From assembly GCA_963971575.1 (NCBI GenBank), contig OZ020625.1:20884474-20948473 (forward strand): 64,000 nucleotides of DNA, given 5' to 3'. The notes under the pieces are model-generated. The model saw only the letters and a list, made by a program, of their open reading frames with translations, ran no database searches and was not told the origin of the DNA. A program made the position numbers and the translations under genes. Below, piece by piece: positions 10,556-21,798 of the stretch (position 1 is the first letter of the stretch; the number at the start of each line of letters is the position of its first letter). Source of the stretch: Liopterus haemorrhoidalis. Taxonomy: Eukaryota > Arthropoda > Insecta > Coleoptera > Dytiscidae.

Positions 10556-10630
10556 ATGGACGACAAACCAGCGCGAGTTATGGTTGATTTAGAAGATAGA
10601 GATCCGAATAATTTGGGTAATCATTTAATG
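10556..10630 (+). CDS. Cav: Caveolin, coding exon 1
   Basis: This exon holds 25 codons from ATG (10556), starting MDDKPARVMVDLEDRDPNNL, followed by a strong donor GTAAGT at 10631. The acidic DLEDRDPNNL...H stretch is the cytosolic N-terminal segment that precedes the signature in invertebrate caveolins. It ends in phase 0, matching the phase-0 acceptor at 49238. No ATG lies closer to the donor in this frame except codon 9, and the longer start gives the conserved acidic stretch. The partner exon is 38.6 kb away, past dozens of transposons. The assignment rests on protein similarity from memory and on splice-phase agreement. Confidence 0.75.
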
Positions 10631-10792
10631 GTAAGTATTACTGTCAAATGCTTTACGTAGACATCCTAATTATCACTTATTGATAAGCACTGTTTCTTTT
10701 CAAACATTGTGTTCGTAGTTCACTGTCGTTTTCAGGATCTTATGTATAAAGGTGTGGTATATTAACCAAGTTTAAAAAATTGATATTTTTTT

Positions 10793-11246
10793 ACCGACTG
10801 TCAACATATTTAAGGGAGAAATTGTGATCATACCGATTTTGACATTTCGAGATTTCGATGGATCTCCACGAATTGAGGTCCCTACATAACGTTTTGACTA
10901 TTTTTAGCATGATGTCTGTCGGTCTGTCTGTCTGTCTGTCCGTCCGTCTGTCTGTCTGTCTGTCCGTCTGTCTGTGTACACGTGCAGAGCAAATTCGGCT
11001 GAAAGGATTTTTATGAAACTTCATATTTAAGCTTCTGCCATCAATGGCACGAGTTGATCAACTTTTGGTAAAAATTGGTTGACTAAAAATGGTTGACTAA
11101 AAATGGGAATTTACTCGTGTCGAAAAAAATTTATTGAACAAAAGTTGCTATAAAAGCAATAATTAATAACTTTTATTTGAGAAGTTTTTTGATAAAACGA
11201 AAAATTTCGAATAATTTTTGTAAAATTTTTCGAAATCTTAATTTTT
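10793..11246 (+). mobile_element. Helentron-like element, family T1 (copy a, partial)
   Basis: Starts at a T run with ACCGACTGTCAACATA and carries the GTCT/GTCC microsatellite (10917-10976) and the block GCAAATTCGGCTGAAAGG. It breaks off where a second T1 copy starts at 11247. It lacks the 3' hairpin. The two copies are in the same orientation, which suggests tandem insertion or duplication. Confidence 0.65.
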
Positions 11247-11869
11247 ACCGACCGTCAACATAAGGGAGGTAATGTGATCATACCGATTTTGATATTTCGA
11301 GATTTCGATGGATCTCCACGAATTGAGGTCCCTACATAACGTTTTGACTATTTTTAGCATGATGTCTGTCGGCCTGTCTGTCCGTCTGTCTGTCTCTCCG
11401 TCCGTCTGTCCGTCTGTCTGTGTACACGTGCAGAGCAAATTCGGCTGAAAGGATTTTTATGACACTTCATATTTAAGCTTCTGGCATAAATGGCATCTTG
11501 GTAACTTTTGGTAAAAATCGGTTGACTAAAAATGGGAGTTTACTCGTGTCGATTTTGAGATTTTTGTGAATATTTCACAACAGATAAATATTCCGAAAAA
11601 AATTATTGAACAAAAGTTGCTATAAAAGCAATAAATAATAACTTTTATTTGAGTTTTTTGATAAAACGAAAAATTTCGAATAATTTCTGTAAAATTTTTT
11701 AAAAGTCTCTATTTTTTCATACTTATATGTAACGTTTCCACGGTCATGATAAATAATATCTCTGTTAGAAAATATTAGGCCAAGTTATTTCTTCTCTGCT
11801 GCTAGAATGTATTTTATATAAGTACTTTATGATGGCGGTCGGTCCTGTGGTGGCCACAGCTGATTTTTT
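11247..11869 (+). mobile_element. Helentron-like element, family T1 (copy b, complete)
   Basis: The 5' end ACCGACCGTC follows a T run, and a GTCT-type microsatellite covers 11365-11422. The 3' end has subterminal GCGGTCGGTCC, complementary to the start. Then comes the perfect hairpin CTGTGGTGGCCACAG (11845-11859) and CTGATTTTTT. No reading frame of note. The layout of subterminal inverted repeats, 3' hairpin and T-run target is that of Helentron-associated elements; naming it so is inference. Confidence 0.65.
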
Positions 11870-11939
11870 ATATTCGGTATCTCGAAAACTACAAGTGATA
11901 CGACATCGGTTAAACTAGGCCAAATTATCATTACAATTA

Positions 11940-13090
11940 CAACTTTACCAATTGTAATTCAGAAAACATGAACTGTAATTTATATTAGTACATTGTTATT
12001 CAGAAAGCATCAGTTATAATTCAGATTAGTAAATTTTAATTCAGAAAGCGTCAATTGTAATTCCGATTAGTAAATTGTAATTCAGAAAACGTGAAATGTA
12101 TTTCAGATTAGTAATTTGAAATTAAGATTAGTAAATTGTAATTCAGAAAGCGTCAAATATAAATCAGATTAGTAAATTATTGATCAGAAAGCGTGAATTG
12201 TAATTCAGATTAGTGAGGGCTTATGGGAGTGAGGCCAAAAGTCAACCTGACTGGTAGTGCCCAAAGAAGAAGAAGAAGAAGAAGAAATTGTTATTGAGAA
12301 AACGTCAGTTATAATTCAGATTAATAAATCGTAATTCAGAAAGCGTCAAATGTAATTCAGATTAGTAAATTGTAATTCAGAAAGCATAAATTATAATTCA
12401 GATTAGTAAATTGTAGTTCAGAAAGCGTCCATTGTAATTCAGAAAGCGTCAAATGTAATTCAGATTAGTAAATTGTAATTCAGAAAGCGTCAATTATAAT
12501 TCAGATTAGTAAATTGTAATTCAGAAAACATCAATTGTAATTCAGATTAGTAAATTGTAATTCAGAAAGTATCAATTGTAATTCAGATTAGTAAATTGTA
12601 ATTTAGAAAGCATCAATTGTAATTCAGATTAGTAAATTGTAATTCAGAAAACGTAAATTATAATTCAGATTAGTAAATTGTAATTCAAAAAGCGTCAATT
12701 GTAATTCAGATTAGTAAATTGTAATTCAGAAAGCATCAATTGTAATTCAGATTAGTAAATTGTAATTCAAAAAGCATCAATTGTAATTCAGATGAGTAAA
12801 TTGTAATTCAGAAAACATAAATTATAATTCAGATTAGTAAATTGTAATTCAGAAAGCATCAATTGTACTTCAGATTACTAAATTGTAATTCAGAAAGCAT
12901 AAATTATAATTCAGATTAGTAAATTGTAATTCCGAAAGCGTCAATTGTAATTCAGATTAGTAAATTGTAATTCAGATTAGTAAATTGTAATTCAGATTAG
13001 TAAATTGTAATTCGGAAAACGACAGTTGTAAATCAGAATAGTAACTTGTAATGCAGATTATTAAATTGTACTTCAGAAAGCGAAAATAAT
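11940..13090 (+). repeat. 41-bp satellite array
   Basis: About 25-27 tandem copies of a 41-bp unit built from two related halves, ATTAGTAAATTGTAATTCAG (20 bp) and AAAGCGTCAATTGTAATTCAG-like (21 bp), both ending TTGTAATTCAG. Copies at 12340-12980 are very similar, while the edges (11940-12100, 13000-13090) are degraded. The array is interrupted once, at 12216-12290. Confidence 0.9.
12216..12290 (+). mobile_element. Retroposon tail fragment inside the satellite
   Basis: GTGAGGCCAAAAG ... GTGCCCAAAG followed by an AGA trinucleotide run breaks the satellite. The same motif, without the run, lies inside the family Z MITEs (for example 43709-43755). It looks like a short 5'-truncated retroposon with a simple-repeat tail. 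Confidence 0.4.
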
Positions 13091-13120
13091 AAATATGATA
13101 CTAACTGGTTTTTGTAATAC

Positions 13121-13478
13121 CATGAGTTCAAAAAATAAGTAGATAAGGGTTGGTTATGGAAAAATAAAATAATGTCTACTGCAAGCTTTAGAATTAATTA
13201 ACTGTCATCACTGTTGTTTTTTTTTTTTTTTTTTTAATTTAATGGCCTTTGCTGCTGTGGCAATTAGCCAGGACAATTTTTATTTGAGAAAAATTCCATG
13301 CCTGAACGGGATTCGAACCCGAGACCTTCGCAACGCAGAGCACATGTGTTACCACTACGCTACGCCGGTCGGCACTGTTGTTTTTGTCATAAGTTATTTG
13401 TTGTTATATAAATCTTGCAGTAGATATTATTTTATTTTTCCATAGCCAACACTTATGTAATTACTTTTTGAGCTCATG
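13121..13478. mobile_element. MITE with ~65-bp inverted repeats
   Basis: CATGAGTTCAAAAAATAAGT... at 13121-13185 is the inverse of 13406-13478, with about 10% mismatch. The interior is mostly taken up by a SINE (13214-13374), so the empty element was about 200 bp. The target duplication is not clear. Confidence 0.7.
13214..13374 (-). mobile_element. tRNA-derived SINE (copy a)
   Basis: Read on the minus strand it begins TGCCGACCGGCGTAGCG and shows box A (TAGCGTAGTGG), box B (GGTTCGAATCC, about 13311-13321) and a well-paired T arm. A ~70-bp unrelated body and a poly(A) tail (the T run at 13214-13235) follow. CACTGTTG lies on both sides (13209-13216 region and 13373-13380), consistent with a target duplication. 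It inserted into the surrounding MITE. A second copy is at 42034-42193. Confidence 0.85.
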
Positions 13479-13533
13479 ATATATATTTTGCTGCCATTTT
13501 GAATGTTCAGTTAATTTTTGAAAGTTACCTTGT

Positions 13534-14277
13534 TTGCACGTGTTTTGGCTCGTCTTCGATTTTTGCCTATACCAAAAAATGGATCAAAGAATCTGTATCA
13601 AATTTTGTGTGAAAAACAAAATTAAGTGCGCGAACGCATTCCGAATGTTGACTGTGGCATATGGTGAAACTACCTTGGACCGAAGCAACGTTTATCGGTG
13701 GTACAAAATGTTCTCAGAGGGCCGAGAAGATGTGAACGACGAAGAGCGTGCCGGACGCCCGAGCACGTCAACAACAGACGAAAATATTGATGAAGTGAAG
13801 AAAATAGTATTGGCCAATCGTCGAATCACTGTTAGAGAAGTTGCTGAGGACCTAAACATATCGATTGGCTCGTTCCATTCGATTTTTACCAATGATTTCG
13901 GCATGAGACGGGTCGCATGCCCACACATCGTTGCTTGTGCGCGAATTTTTGGCCAAAAACAACACACTTATAATGCTGCAGTCACCGTATTCCCCAGATC
14001 TGGCCCCCTGTGACTTTTTCTTGTTCCCGAAACTGAAGAGGCCCATGAAAGGACGACGCTACGCTATGAGTGAGGAGATAAAGCCGGCATCGAAAGAGGA
14101 GCTGAACAAGATCACAAAAAATGATTTTTTCAAGTGCTTCGACGATCGGAAAAAACGTTGACACAAGTGTATAATATCTGGTGGGGATTACTTTGAAGGG
14201 GACAAAATAGATATTCATGAATAAATAGATAATTTTTGAAAAAACACAAAATTCGCGATACTTTTTGTACAGACCTT
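13534..14277 (+). pseudogene. mariner (DD34D-type) transposase with internal deletion
   Basis: From ATG 13579 the N-terminal DNA-binding part is intact: SNVYRWYKMFSEGREDVNDEE style HTH, then ERAGRPSTST and VREVAEDLNISIGSFHSIF. At about 13912 the central catalytic region is missing. The frame then changes and the C-terminal part continues with SPDLAPCDFFLFPKLK (the third Asp), ending near 14223. The first two catalytic Asp are gone, so it cannot be active. The right end TTTTTGTACAGACCTTG resembles a mariner terminus; no left terminus was found. Confidence 0.8.
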
Positions 14278-14301
14278 GTACATACAGTTGTGGCGAACTA
14301 A

Positions 14302-14860
14302 TTAAGAACGATCTTGTGATATGCATGTATTCATATATTTTGATTGGTTCAAAGGGCGCCGTACAAATTTATTTTCCATCTCCGACTCCAATCGATTTAC
14401 CTTCGTTTCATCGCTCCAAAGGATATGTTTCCATTGGGAAATAGTCCAATCTTTATGTTCCTTGGCAGAAGCTAGCCTGTCCTTCCTATTTTTTGATGAA
14501 AGTAGTGGCTTCTTTCTTACAGCTCTTCCAAATAGTTGGTTCTCATTCAATCTTTCTCTGATAGAACGAGCTGATAGTGCATTAGATTCTTCAGCAAATA
14601 TCTCCTTTTGGATTTCTTTGGAGATAAGAAAGGGATTAGTTTTTGCTAATCGAACTATTCGTCGATCCACCGCTTCTGAAGTTTTTCGAGGTCTTCGACG
14701 TCTAGCTACATTTTCTGTGTGATGTTTATTAAAATGTTGCACCGCGTTATAAACCATAGTTTTAGAACATTTTAATTTATTTTCAATTACTCCATAAGAC
14801 ATATTTTCATTTAAATGCAGTTTTACTATGGCATCCCTCATGCCTAGTGTGCAACTTTTT
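14302..14860 (-). pseudogene. Tc1-like transposase, N-terminal half
   Basis: The paired HTH (MRDAIVKLHLNENMSYGVIE, then CSKTMVYNAVQHF), the basic linker ARRRRPRKTSE and the second HTH lead into HILWSDETKVN with the first catalytic Asp. After that the sequence runs into the terminal repeat, so the second Asp and the Glu are missing. The natural start is probably MGRKK near 14870, one base out of frame with the rest. Non-functional. Confidence 0.85.
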
Positions 14861-14873
14861 TTCTACCCATAAT

Positions 14874-15504
14874 AAAAAAAATCAGCTGTGACCACCACAG
14901 GACCGACCGCCATCATAAAGTACTTATATAAAATACATTCTAGCAGCAGAGTAGAAATAACTCGGCCTAATATTTTCTAACAGAGATATTATTTATCATG
15001 ACCATGGAAACGTTACATATAAATATGAAAAAATTGAGAATTTTGAAAAATTTTACAAAAATTATTCGATATTTTTCGTTTTATCAAAAAACGTCTCAAA
15101 TAAAAGTTGTTAATTATTGCTTTTCTACTAACTTTTGTTCAATACATTTTTTCGAAATATTTTTCTGTTGTGAAATATTCACAAAAATCTTAAAATTGAC
15201 CCGAGTAAACTCACATTTTTAGTCAACCGATTTTTACCAAAGGTTGATGCCATTGATGCCAAAAGCTTAAATATGAAGTTTCATTAAAGTCCTTTCAGCC
15301 GAATTTGCTCTGCACGTGTACACAGACAGACGGACAGACAGACGGACAGACAGACGGACGGACAGACAGACAGACCGACAGACATCATGCTAAAAATAGT
15401 CAAAACGTTATGTAGGGACCTCAATTCGTGGAGATCCATCAAAATCTCGAAATGTCAAAATCGGTATGATCACAATACCTCCCTTATATATGTTGACAGT
15501 CGGT
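14874..15504 (-). mobile_element. Helentron-like element, family T1 (copy c)
   Basis: Minus-strand copy: 3' hairpin region at 14884-14900 (one mismatch against copy b), GACA-type microsatellite 15320-15386, and 5' end at 15504 next to an A run. It is nested in the Tc1-like element and therefore younger than it. Confidence 0.65.
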
Positions 15505-15841
15505 AAAAAACTTAACCTACAACACAAAAAACGAAATTGATTTTACCACTATAACCCTTGTATTAATAATTCTTACCAGTGTTTTATTTGTTGACACTGC
15601 TCAGACTTCACAAAATAAAATTTTGCAATGTCGTTCCTAATTATATCGCCAATTGAAACATGCACATGTACGCTTGAACTGAACTAAACAAATTTTACGA
15701 CCGAAGATTTTTGGATGATGCAATATTTACTTAGTATAAGGCATATAAAAATTAGTACATATTTGGCGATTTATTGACTATAGTTAAAACTAGAGAACAT
15801 TGTAATTTCACCTGCCGTTCTTAATTAGTTCGCCACAACTG

Positions 15842-16614
15842 TATATAATGATACATAGATTGTTACAATCCTGTGAAGCGTCCATTCCAGTTGTAGGTAA
15901 AGCTGTTGAGTCAAACGTGAATTTTTTAACCGCCCTTTTGGGGAGTAAAACATTATAATCTCAAAAATACCTAAGAAGATATACATATTCACATTTATCT
16001 ATAAAATAAAACCAAAGACCGATTTTTAAACAACTATTTTCTCGAAAACAACTCATTTTACTTTATTTCTACTATTTCTTCTCTATTACACGTTTTAAGT
16101 GTTGTTTTAAAATTACTTCCTGTAGGTTGTAACCAGTGTTGTCAACCGTACGATAATTATCGTACGATAATTTGACTCTCTGTACTATGTACGATACAGT
16201 TTTCATTATCGTACGTAAAATACGATAATTTTGACTACTGTACGATAATTGGTACGATAATATTTAATCTGGAATTAAAGATTTTTGAAAATGCTTATCT
16301 TGCCCTGTTATGCGTCTACGGAAAGTAGTTCTAAAAAGCAGCGCAACTGATAAGGTTCATAGGAAAAAGTTTGTACTTTACTAAGTAAGGTACGTAGGTT
16401 GAATCTTACTACGTACATGCAGAATCGCAGTAAGGAAAACTTGCGCTAGGGGCAAAACTGTGTTTTGGCACCCTTGGCAAAAAAAAGGTGGTCCTCACTT
16501 GGCAAAAAATAAATAAAAAAGGTCACCTCACCTTCGCAATGTCGCCCCTTAGTCAAGCTCGTCGGCGCCCTTTTCCTTAGTGCACTAGGGGTCGTCGCAC
16601 CTTCAAAACTTTAC
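15842..16614. other. Spacer with TACGATAATT repeats
   Basis: Around 16138-16265 the motif TACGATAATT recurs about eight times in both orientations, after CAGTGTTGTCAACCG, a hAT-like start. The rest (15842-16135) is AT-rich without features. 16440-16600 has a weak version of the GGTCCTCAC repeat seen in the hAT MITEs at 39.4 and 42.6 kb. Confidence 0.4.
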
Positions 16615-16625
16615 ATTGTTTGCAT

Positions 16626-16835
16626 TAAATTTCTTATTTCTTCCACATTCAAATTCGCAATGTGAAAGAGTATTTAGCAAAATTATTTAAATTAATTTAC
16701 ACAGTTAACGGCGTTGTTTTATCCAGTCAGCATGTGAAGAAACATGGTTCTTGTCAAAATTTCAAACCGGGAATAGATATGTTTGAGAAACCAAATAGCA
16801 ATATGTATAAATTTAAAAACGTGATGAAAAATTAA
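16626..16835 (+). pseudogene. hAT-type transposase, C-terminal dimerisation fragment
   Basis: FLFLPHSNSQCERVFSKI is the conserved hAT C-terminal dimerisation (hATC) motif. After one or more frameshifts the last ~38 codons (SQHVKKHGSC ... FKNVMKN, TAA at 16833) match the usual tail. Only this end remains, directly upstream of Helitron H1. Confidence 0.65.
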
Positions 16836-16874
16836 AAAGATTATTTTTAAGAAGCATTAAATTTATAGCAAATA

Positions 16875-19189
16875 TCTTTATATATAAAAGAGAATATTTG
16901 TGGCTATGTCCGGAAATTCTAACCCACTTCCAGCAATGCTACAGAGTTGAAATTTTGCATACAGGTTGGAAATGCTTTCACCATAACTAGAAAAATCGAA
17001 AATCTCGAAAAAGTCCCATCAGAAACGAGAAATTAATAATTTTGTTTTTAATTATATTGGACCATCGAAGTATGTATGATGCGTTCAGTGAGATCGCGGG
17101 AATTTCGTTTCATTGGTTGTTTGGACAACTATAATAAGTTCGTGGAACATCGGCCAATATCGTTCGGCACGATTAATCATTGTTCAGCTATAGGTGATTT
17201 TATTCAGATATTTAGCAAAATTTATATTTAGGGTATGCAGAGCGAGACTTAAGTCGAGCATCTGTTTTCTGGTTTTTTATTTTGGCGCATTTTTAAGAAT
17301 TTTGTTAATTTTATTTATTTATGTAATATTCTAAGGAAGGGCGTGGGTGAGGTATAGAAATAACTGTTCGCAACAAACGCTCGATTAAGATTGTTTAATA
17401 ATTGGTCCGGACTGGTCAATTCCGACCCTGAGTTTGACTCTGTTATCACCAATACACAAAATAATACATTACAATTTATTTTTTATCTATTATTTTATAT
17501 AGATATTTAAATATAATAGTAAAATATTTTATATACATAAAACAGAAAATCTGTGTATACCGAGTTGAAATTTGGTATATACATAGGTAGGAAATGCAGT
17601 CAAAATAAGGGGGCAAATCGAAAAACAGAAAAAAAAAAATTGTATCACTTATGACGTAGACTTAACAGAAAAATTGCTTATAAAAAGAAAACAATTTTTT
17701 TAAAGAGATTTTTTCCAATTGGATTGATATTGGATTGGGTTACGAAGGGACAACCTAAAACTAAACTTTTGAAATATCTCATTTACTATTGACTTACCAG
17801 CAAAAACGCACATGAGAAAAGTTGTTTAAAATAAAAAAAAAACAAATATAATATGTTGTCCTATAAATTATTTAATTGGTTGAGAAGCTGGGATAGGGAG
17901 GAGGGGGGTGGGTGCTTAAACTAAAATACTGGAAATATCTAGCGTATTATTTACTTTACATCAACAATTTATAACGACATTTTTTTTTTTTTGATTGAAG
18001 TACGATTATTTAGTGTAGCTTTTGAATATTTAGGGGGACAGAGGGAGCGCTACTTATAAACTTGAAATATCTCTCTTATTATTGACTTAACGTTAAACAT
18101 GTGCATAACAAAAGTTGTTATAATATCAATAATATAAATAAATAAATAAACAAATCTTCCCTTAATATATCAGACCTATAATGAGATATCGACTTGGTTT
18201 TTGCTTCCAAAGGTTACCCATACACAAGTACAAAAACGTGTTTTGCTCTTAACAACCCATAAACGGCAAATCTAGATTCAAGGTTAGTTATAAAACGCTT
18301 CGTATGGCCTGTGTTTTATTTCTTTTTGGCACATAGACGTCTGTTTAGATCTGTACATGTATTCAAACTCAAAAATGGCTTAACCGATTTTAGTGCTATT
18401 TGCAACAGCGTCTTGCAAATTTGTCTGCAAATATTTTAAGCTATATATCATCGCTGTATGACACCAGGCTTCCGATCAATTAAGAAATATTTAGAAAAAA
18501 GTCGGAAAATTTTTCCATATTATAAAAAAATATAAAAGATACACATATTCAAAATATATATTAACGAATTTTAGGGTTTAATATTGCTACAAAAATGTTC
18601 CCGACAATATATATCACAAATTTTTTTATTTTCATTTTTGACGACAATTATAACGTTAAATTCGCTGTTGAACATTATTGTAACCCCCTAAAGCAATACG
18701 AAGAAAAAAACTTCCTTGGGTGGCAAGAATATTTACTAACGAAAAAAAGTGCTCCGACCTATATAGGTACGATTTATAAACCAGGAATAATCACGGAGTA
18801 ATTATAATAAATATCATAATAATTATAATAAATAATAATTCGTAAGGTGCAACATAAAATGTTTCACGTGATCGGCGCTGAATTTGGCGATGAGTGATTC
18901 CCACATGGGCATTTTATGTGGCATTTTCCTAGATAAACTTCGACAACGGGACACTTATACGTGTTGTTACTAAATGTCTGTACTACCAATGTTTACAAAG
19001 AAGTTCGTACTTAAATTATTTGTATAAGAAGCACATATTAATATAATGGTAGATTAAAACAAATAAATATATTTGAATGTAAAACGATTCGCATCTGACT
19101 GGTTAGTCTTGAACAGATTTCGAAATGGGCCCGATCTAAGCGGGCGACGACTATTTTTTTCGGTAGCGAAGCAGCGGGTATACTGCTAG
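16875..19189 (+). mobile_element. Non-autonomous Helitron, family H1 (copy a)
   Basis: Starts TCTTTATATATAAAAGAG after an A (16874), and ends with the hairpin AGCAGCGGGTATACTGCT (19170-19187) then CTAG before a T. These are the canonical Helitron ends (5'-TC, 3' hairpin plus CTRR, A/T target, no duplication). It has no Rep/helicase gene. It shares both ends and much of its interior with 26080-27408 but is 1 kb longer in the middle (about 17290-18430). Confidence 0.85.
18595..18801 (+). CDS. Small open frame conserved in both H1 Helitrons
   Basis: 68 codons, MFPTIYITNFFIFIFDDNYN..., ending GTIYKPGIITE. The H1 copy at 26888-27091 holds a 67-codon version with the same start and stop and about 85% identical residues. 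There is no known domain: a hydrophobic N-terminal third, then a polar, Tyr- and Lys-rich part. It may be a captured exon or simply shared noncoding sequence. Most differences I see change the amino acid, which argues against strong protein constraint. Confidence 0.3.
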   Translation: MFPTIYITNFFIFIFDDNYNVKFAVEHYCNPLKQYEEKNFLGWQEYLLTKKSAPTYIGTIYKPGIITE

Positions 19190-19495
19190 TATTATATATA
19201 AAATCACAACTTTTCATTATTGATGTTATTTATTGAATAATATTGTACCCAGTGGTGCACCCAGTAATTGGGGGGGGGGACAAAAAAAAGTGTAGATATA
19301 AAAGAAAGCTCCTCGCTTCTGAAATACAAGTAATGACCAAAACAAAAAATAATTTAAAAAATAGCGATATCACGAGTATCGCTATAAGCTCTCGGTAAAA
19401 ATTATAAAAGTAGTCAAAAATCCCCTAATTCCTGTTCTAACAAAGGTATTTAACACCTGTATCAAACATAATTGCTTTCCCGTCAAAATAAAAAT
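19190..19495. other. Spacer with a hAT-like end
   Basis: CAGTGGTGCACCCAGTAATT followed by a G9 run near 19250-19290 resembles the end of a hAT MITE, but no mate or duplication is found. Otherwise AT-rich. Confidence 0.35.
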
Positions 19496-20455
19496 TGGCA
19501 AAAGTCCTGCCTATTTTTAAGAAAGGTGACACTGACAATCTCAACAACTAGAGACCCATATCTATACTTCCTATCTTCTCCAAAATTTTTGAAAAAATTC
19601 TTTATAAACAAATAACTCAACACTTCACGAATCATAATTTATATTCCAATAGTCACTATGGTTTCAGAAGCAACCTAAGCACAACCCATGCAATTTTAGA
19701 ATTCATTAACTGTACATCTGACGCACTCGAATCGAGCGAATATTGTCTCAGTACTTTTCTTGACCTAAGCAAAGCATTTGATTTTATTTCTCACAACATT
19801 TTACTTGACAAACTTCCATTTTATGGTTTTGATGACAATAGCTGTGCCTTGCTTAAATCCTTTTTATCAAATCGACAGCAGTTTACCCAAATTGGCAGTA
19901 ACAAATCTAAACTCCTTGCTCTTCTTCTCGGCGTTTCCCAAGGCTCCGTACTTGGCCCACTACTATTCTTAATATATATTAATGATTTCCCCTGCTTCAT
20001 GGATTCTAAATCAATACTTTATGTGGATCATACAACCATATTGACTACAAACTCTAATTTAAACATACTTAAATCTGAATATCTCTCACTACTTGACAAA
20101 GCTAATTCCTGGTTCACCATCAATAAACTATCCTTGAACACTACAAAGCTTACTCTTAAACACAAAGACACATGACTATGACAATCCGCCGTATGTAAGT
20201 TTCCTTGGAATACATGTAGATCCCCATCTAAGATGGGACCAACATACATAGTTTCTGAGCCGTAAACTAAGGTCTACCATATATCTAATTAGAAAACTAA
20301 AACTAGAGGTGAGTATAGATGTGGTTCAAAAGGTTGCTTTTCCCTTTTCCACTCCCAGTTAAGCTATGGTTTAGTAATCTGGGGACATTCACCAGCTGCC
20401 AAAAGAATCTTTGCCCTACAGCGTAAGGTTGTAAGAATTATTGCTTCTGCTACTT
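19495..20455 (+). pseudogene. LINE C reverse transcriptase fragment
   Basis: The fragment runs from LPIFKKGDTDNLNN through RPISILPIFSKIFEKIL, YGFRSNLSTTHAI, motif A FLDLSKAFDFIS, and motif B VSQGSVLGPLLFLIYIND. Motif C has decayed to LYVDHTT (normally FADDT; second catalytic Asp lost). It continues through SFLGIHVDPHLRWDQH to IWGHSPAAKRIF and ALQRKVVRIIAS. Several stops and shifts. Jockey-like by feel. Both ends are cut, and it abuts LINE D at about 20455. Confidence 0.8.
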
Positions 20456-21116
20456 TTCAAGACCTTTTCCATCCATGTCCATCCTTGGCCTGAATCACAC
20501 AGCACATCTTTTCTTGTCTCTTCTTTATATTTCATTTCTCCGCAATTCAGTATGTGCTCTATGGTTTCTCTTTCCTCTCCACACATCCTGCACACACTCT
20601 TTGTTCATCCTTTCTCCAGTATTCGTTTTCCCTTTCCTCATTTCCGCACCTAAATCTCGCTATTATTTTCTTCTTATCTCCGTTCATTTTTGTTTTTAGG
20701 TACTCTGGTATCTATGTCGTCCAAGTCTTTACATATTTGCCGTTATATCTGGAATTTGTTAGGCTCTCGCTTCTTTCTTGCCCTTGGATATCCCTCATTC
20801 TATCTCTTATTTCCAGTGTCACATCTTGTCCTCCCAACCTTTTTATAGATATCTCCCTTGTTGAGTAGCCGTTATATTCAAGTCTTTTTCTTCTTTTTAC
20901 TTCCCATTTGAATTCAATCTTTCTGTGCTCCAATTTTCTTTCTATTTCTGCCCAGCATTGGTTTAGCAATTTTTTTTCTGGATGTCTTATTATTCTCTCT
21001 TCAAATTTAATTGCTCTTTTTGTAGCTTCTATCCTGATGTTGTCAACTTTCACTTCTTCTAATATTATGTACTGCGGTGTACATAATATTGGTCTAGACC
21101 CAATGTCCACTTAATA
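20456..21116 (-). pseudogene. LINE D ORF, C-terminal region
   Basis: A helical basic stretch (RAIKFEERIIRHPEKKLLNQ, then KRLEYNGYSTREISIKRL) is followed, after one stop near 20712, by ARFRCGNEE and CRMCGEERETIEHILNC. The latter is a C-x2-C...H-x4-C cluster common at LINE ORF2 ends. Frame changes separate it from the RT part. Confidence 0.75.
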
Positions 21117-21136
21117 TATTTATTTTGCACCGCTTC

Positions 21137-21798
21137 TTATTTCTCTTGGTCCTCCCAACCCCATATTTCCGCTCCATACATCATTATACTCTTGATTATG
21201 GAATTGAACATGAGCATCCTTATCTTCATATATCCTTTAAATTTTTTCTCACCTATGCCCCATACTTGCGGCAATGCTTGCATTGATTTCCTTACTAAGG
21301 TCCTGATATGTGCTTCTGGGCCCCCACTGCTTTTAAAAACATATCCCAGGTATCTATATTCTTTCACTTGCTCAATTTCTTCTCCACACCAATCCCATAT
21401 CTTTTGAGTCTCTCTGCCTCCTCCTTTCTTAAATACCATAATTTTAGATTTAGCAGCGTTTAACTTCAGTTTTTTCTTGTGTAGGTACTTCTCAAAACAC
21501 TTAAGAAGTTTCCTCATTTCTTGTTCTGTTTTTGCAACAATAGCTATATCGTCTGCATAGGATAGAGAGATAAATTTTGTATTGCCTACTACCAGTCCGC
21601 CAGTTTGCTCTCTTTGAAAAACTTCTTCTAAATCCGACACGTACATGGAGAACAGAGTTGGCCTTAACGGACATCCTTGCCGTAATCCTTGTTCTGTCCA
21701 GAATTCTTCGCTGTATTTTCCTCCGTTATTTATCTGGTTTCTTGTTTCTTTGTAAATATCTTGAATCCTTTTTCTTATTCTGATATTTACTCCTTTTT
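21137..21798 (-). pseudogene. LINE D ORF, RT motifs B to E
   Basis: Continues from GVNIRIRKRIQDIYKET through QGLRQGCPLRPTLFSMYVSD (motif B) and LSYADDIAIVA (motif C, both Asp present). Then come KLKLNAAKSKIMVF, YRYLGYVFKSSGG and WGIGEKKFKGYMKIR, which is characteristic of this insect LINE group. Open over ~210 codons to 21137. Confidence 0.85.

Larger units (their letters stand above)
14285..15841 (-). mobile_element. Tc1-like DNA transposon, deleted and interrupted
   Basis: The terminal repeats CAGTTGTGGCGAACTAATTA at 14285 and the inverse at 15841 are both flanked by TA. The minus-strand transposase gene is cut short directly against the left repeat, so the C-terminal half is deleted. A T1 element (14874-15504) sits in what was the 5' leader. 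Confidence 0.85.

Noticed and set aside
11940..13090. CRISPR-like array of regular repeats
   Set aside because: The repeats are contiguous 41-bp tandem units without unique spacers, in a eukaryotic intron.
13290..13374. Possible functional tRNA gene on the minus strand
   Set aside because: Boxes A and B are good, but the same sequence with the same unrelated body and poly(A) tail occurs at 42.1 kb; it is a SINE.
20441..21114. Several + strand open frames of 68-104 codons
   Set aside because: They are shadows of the minus-strand LINE D C-terminal region, which has recognisable motifs.
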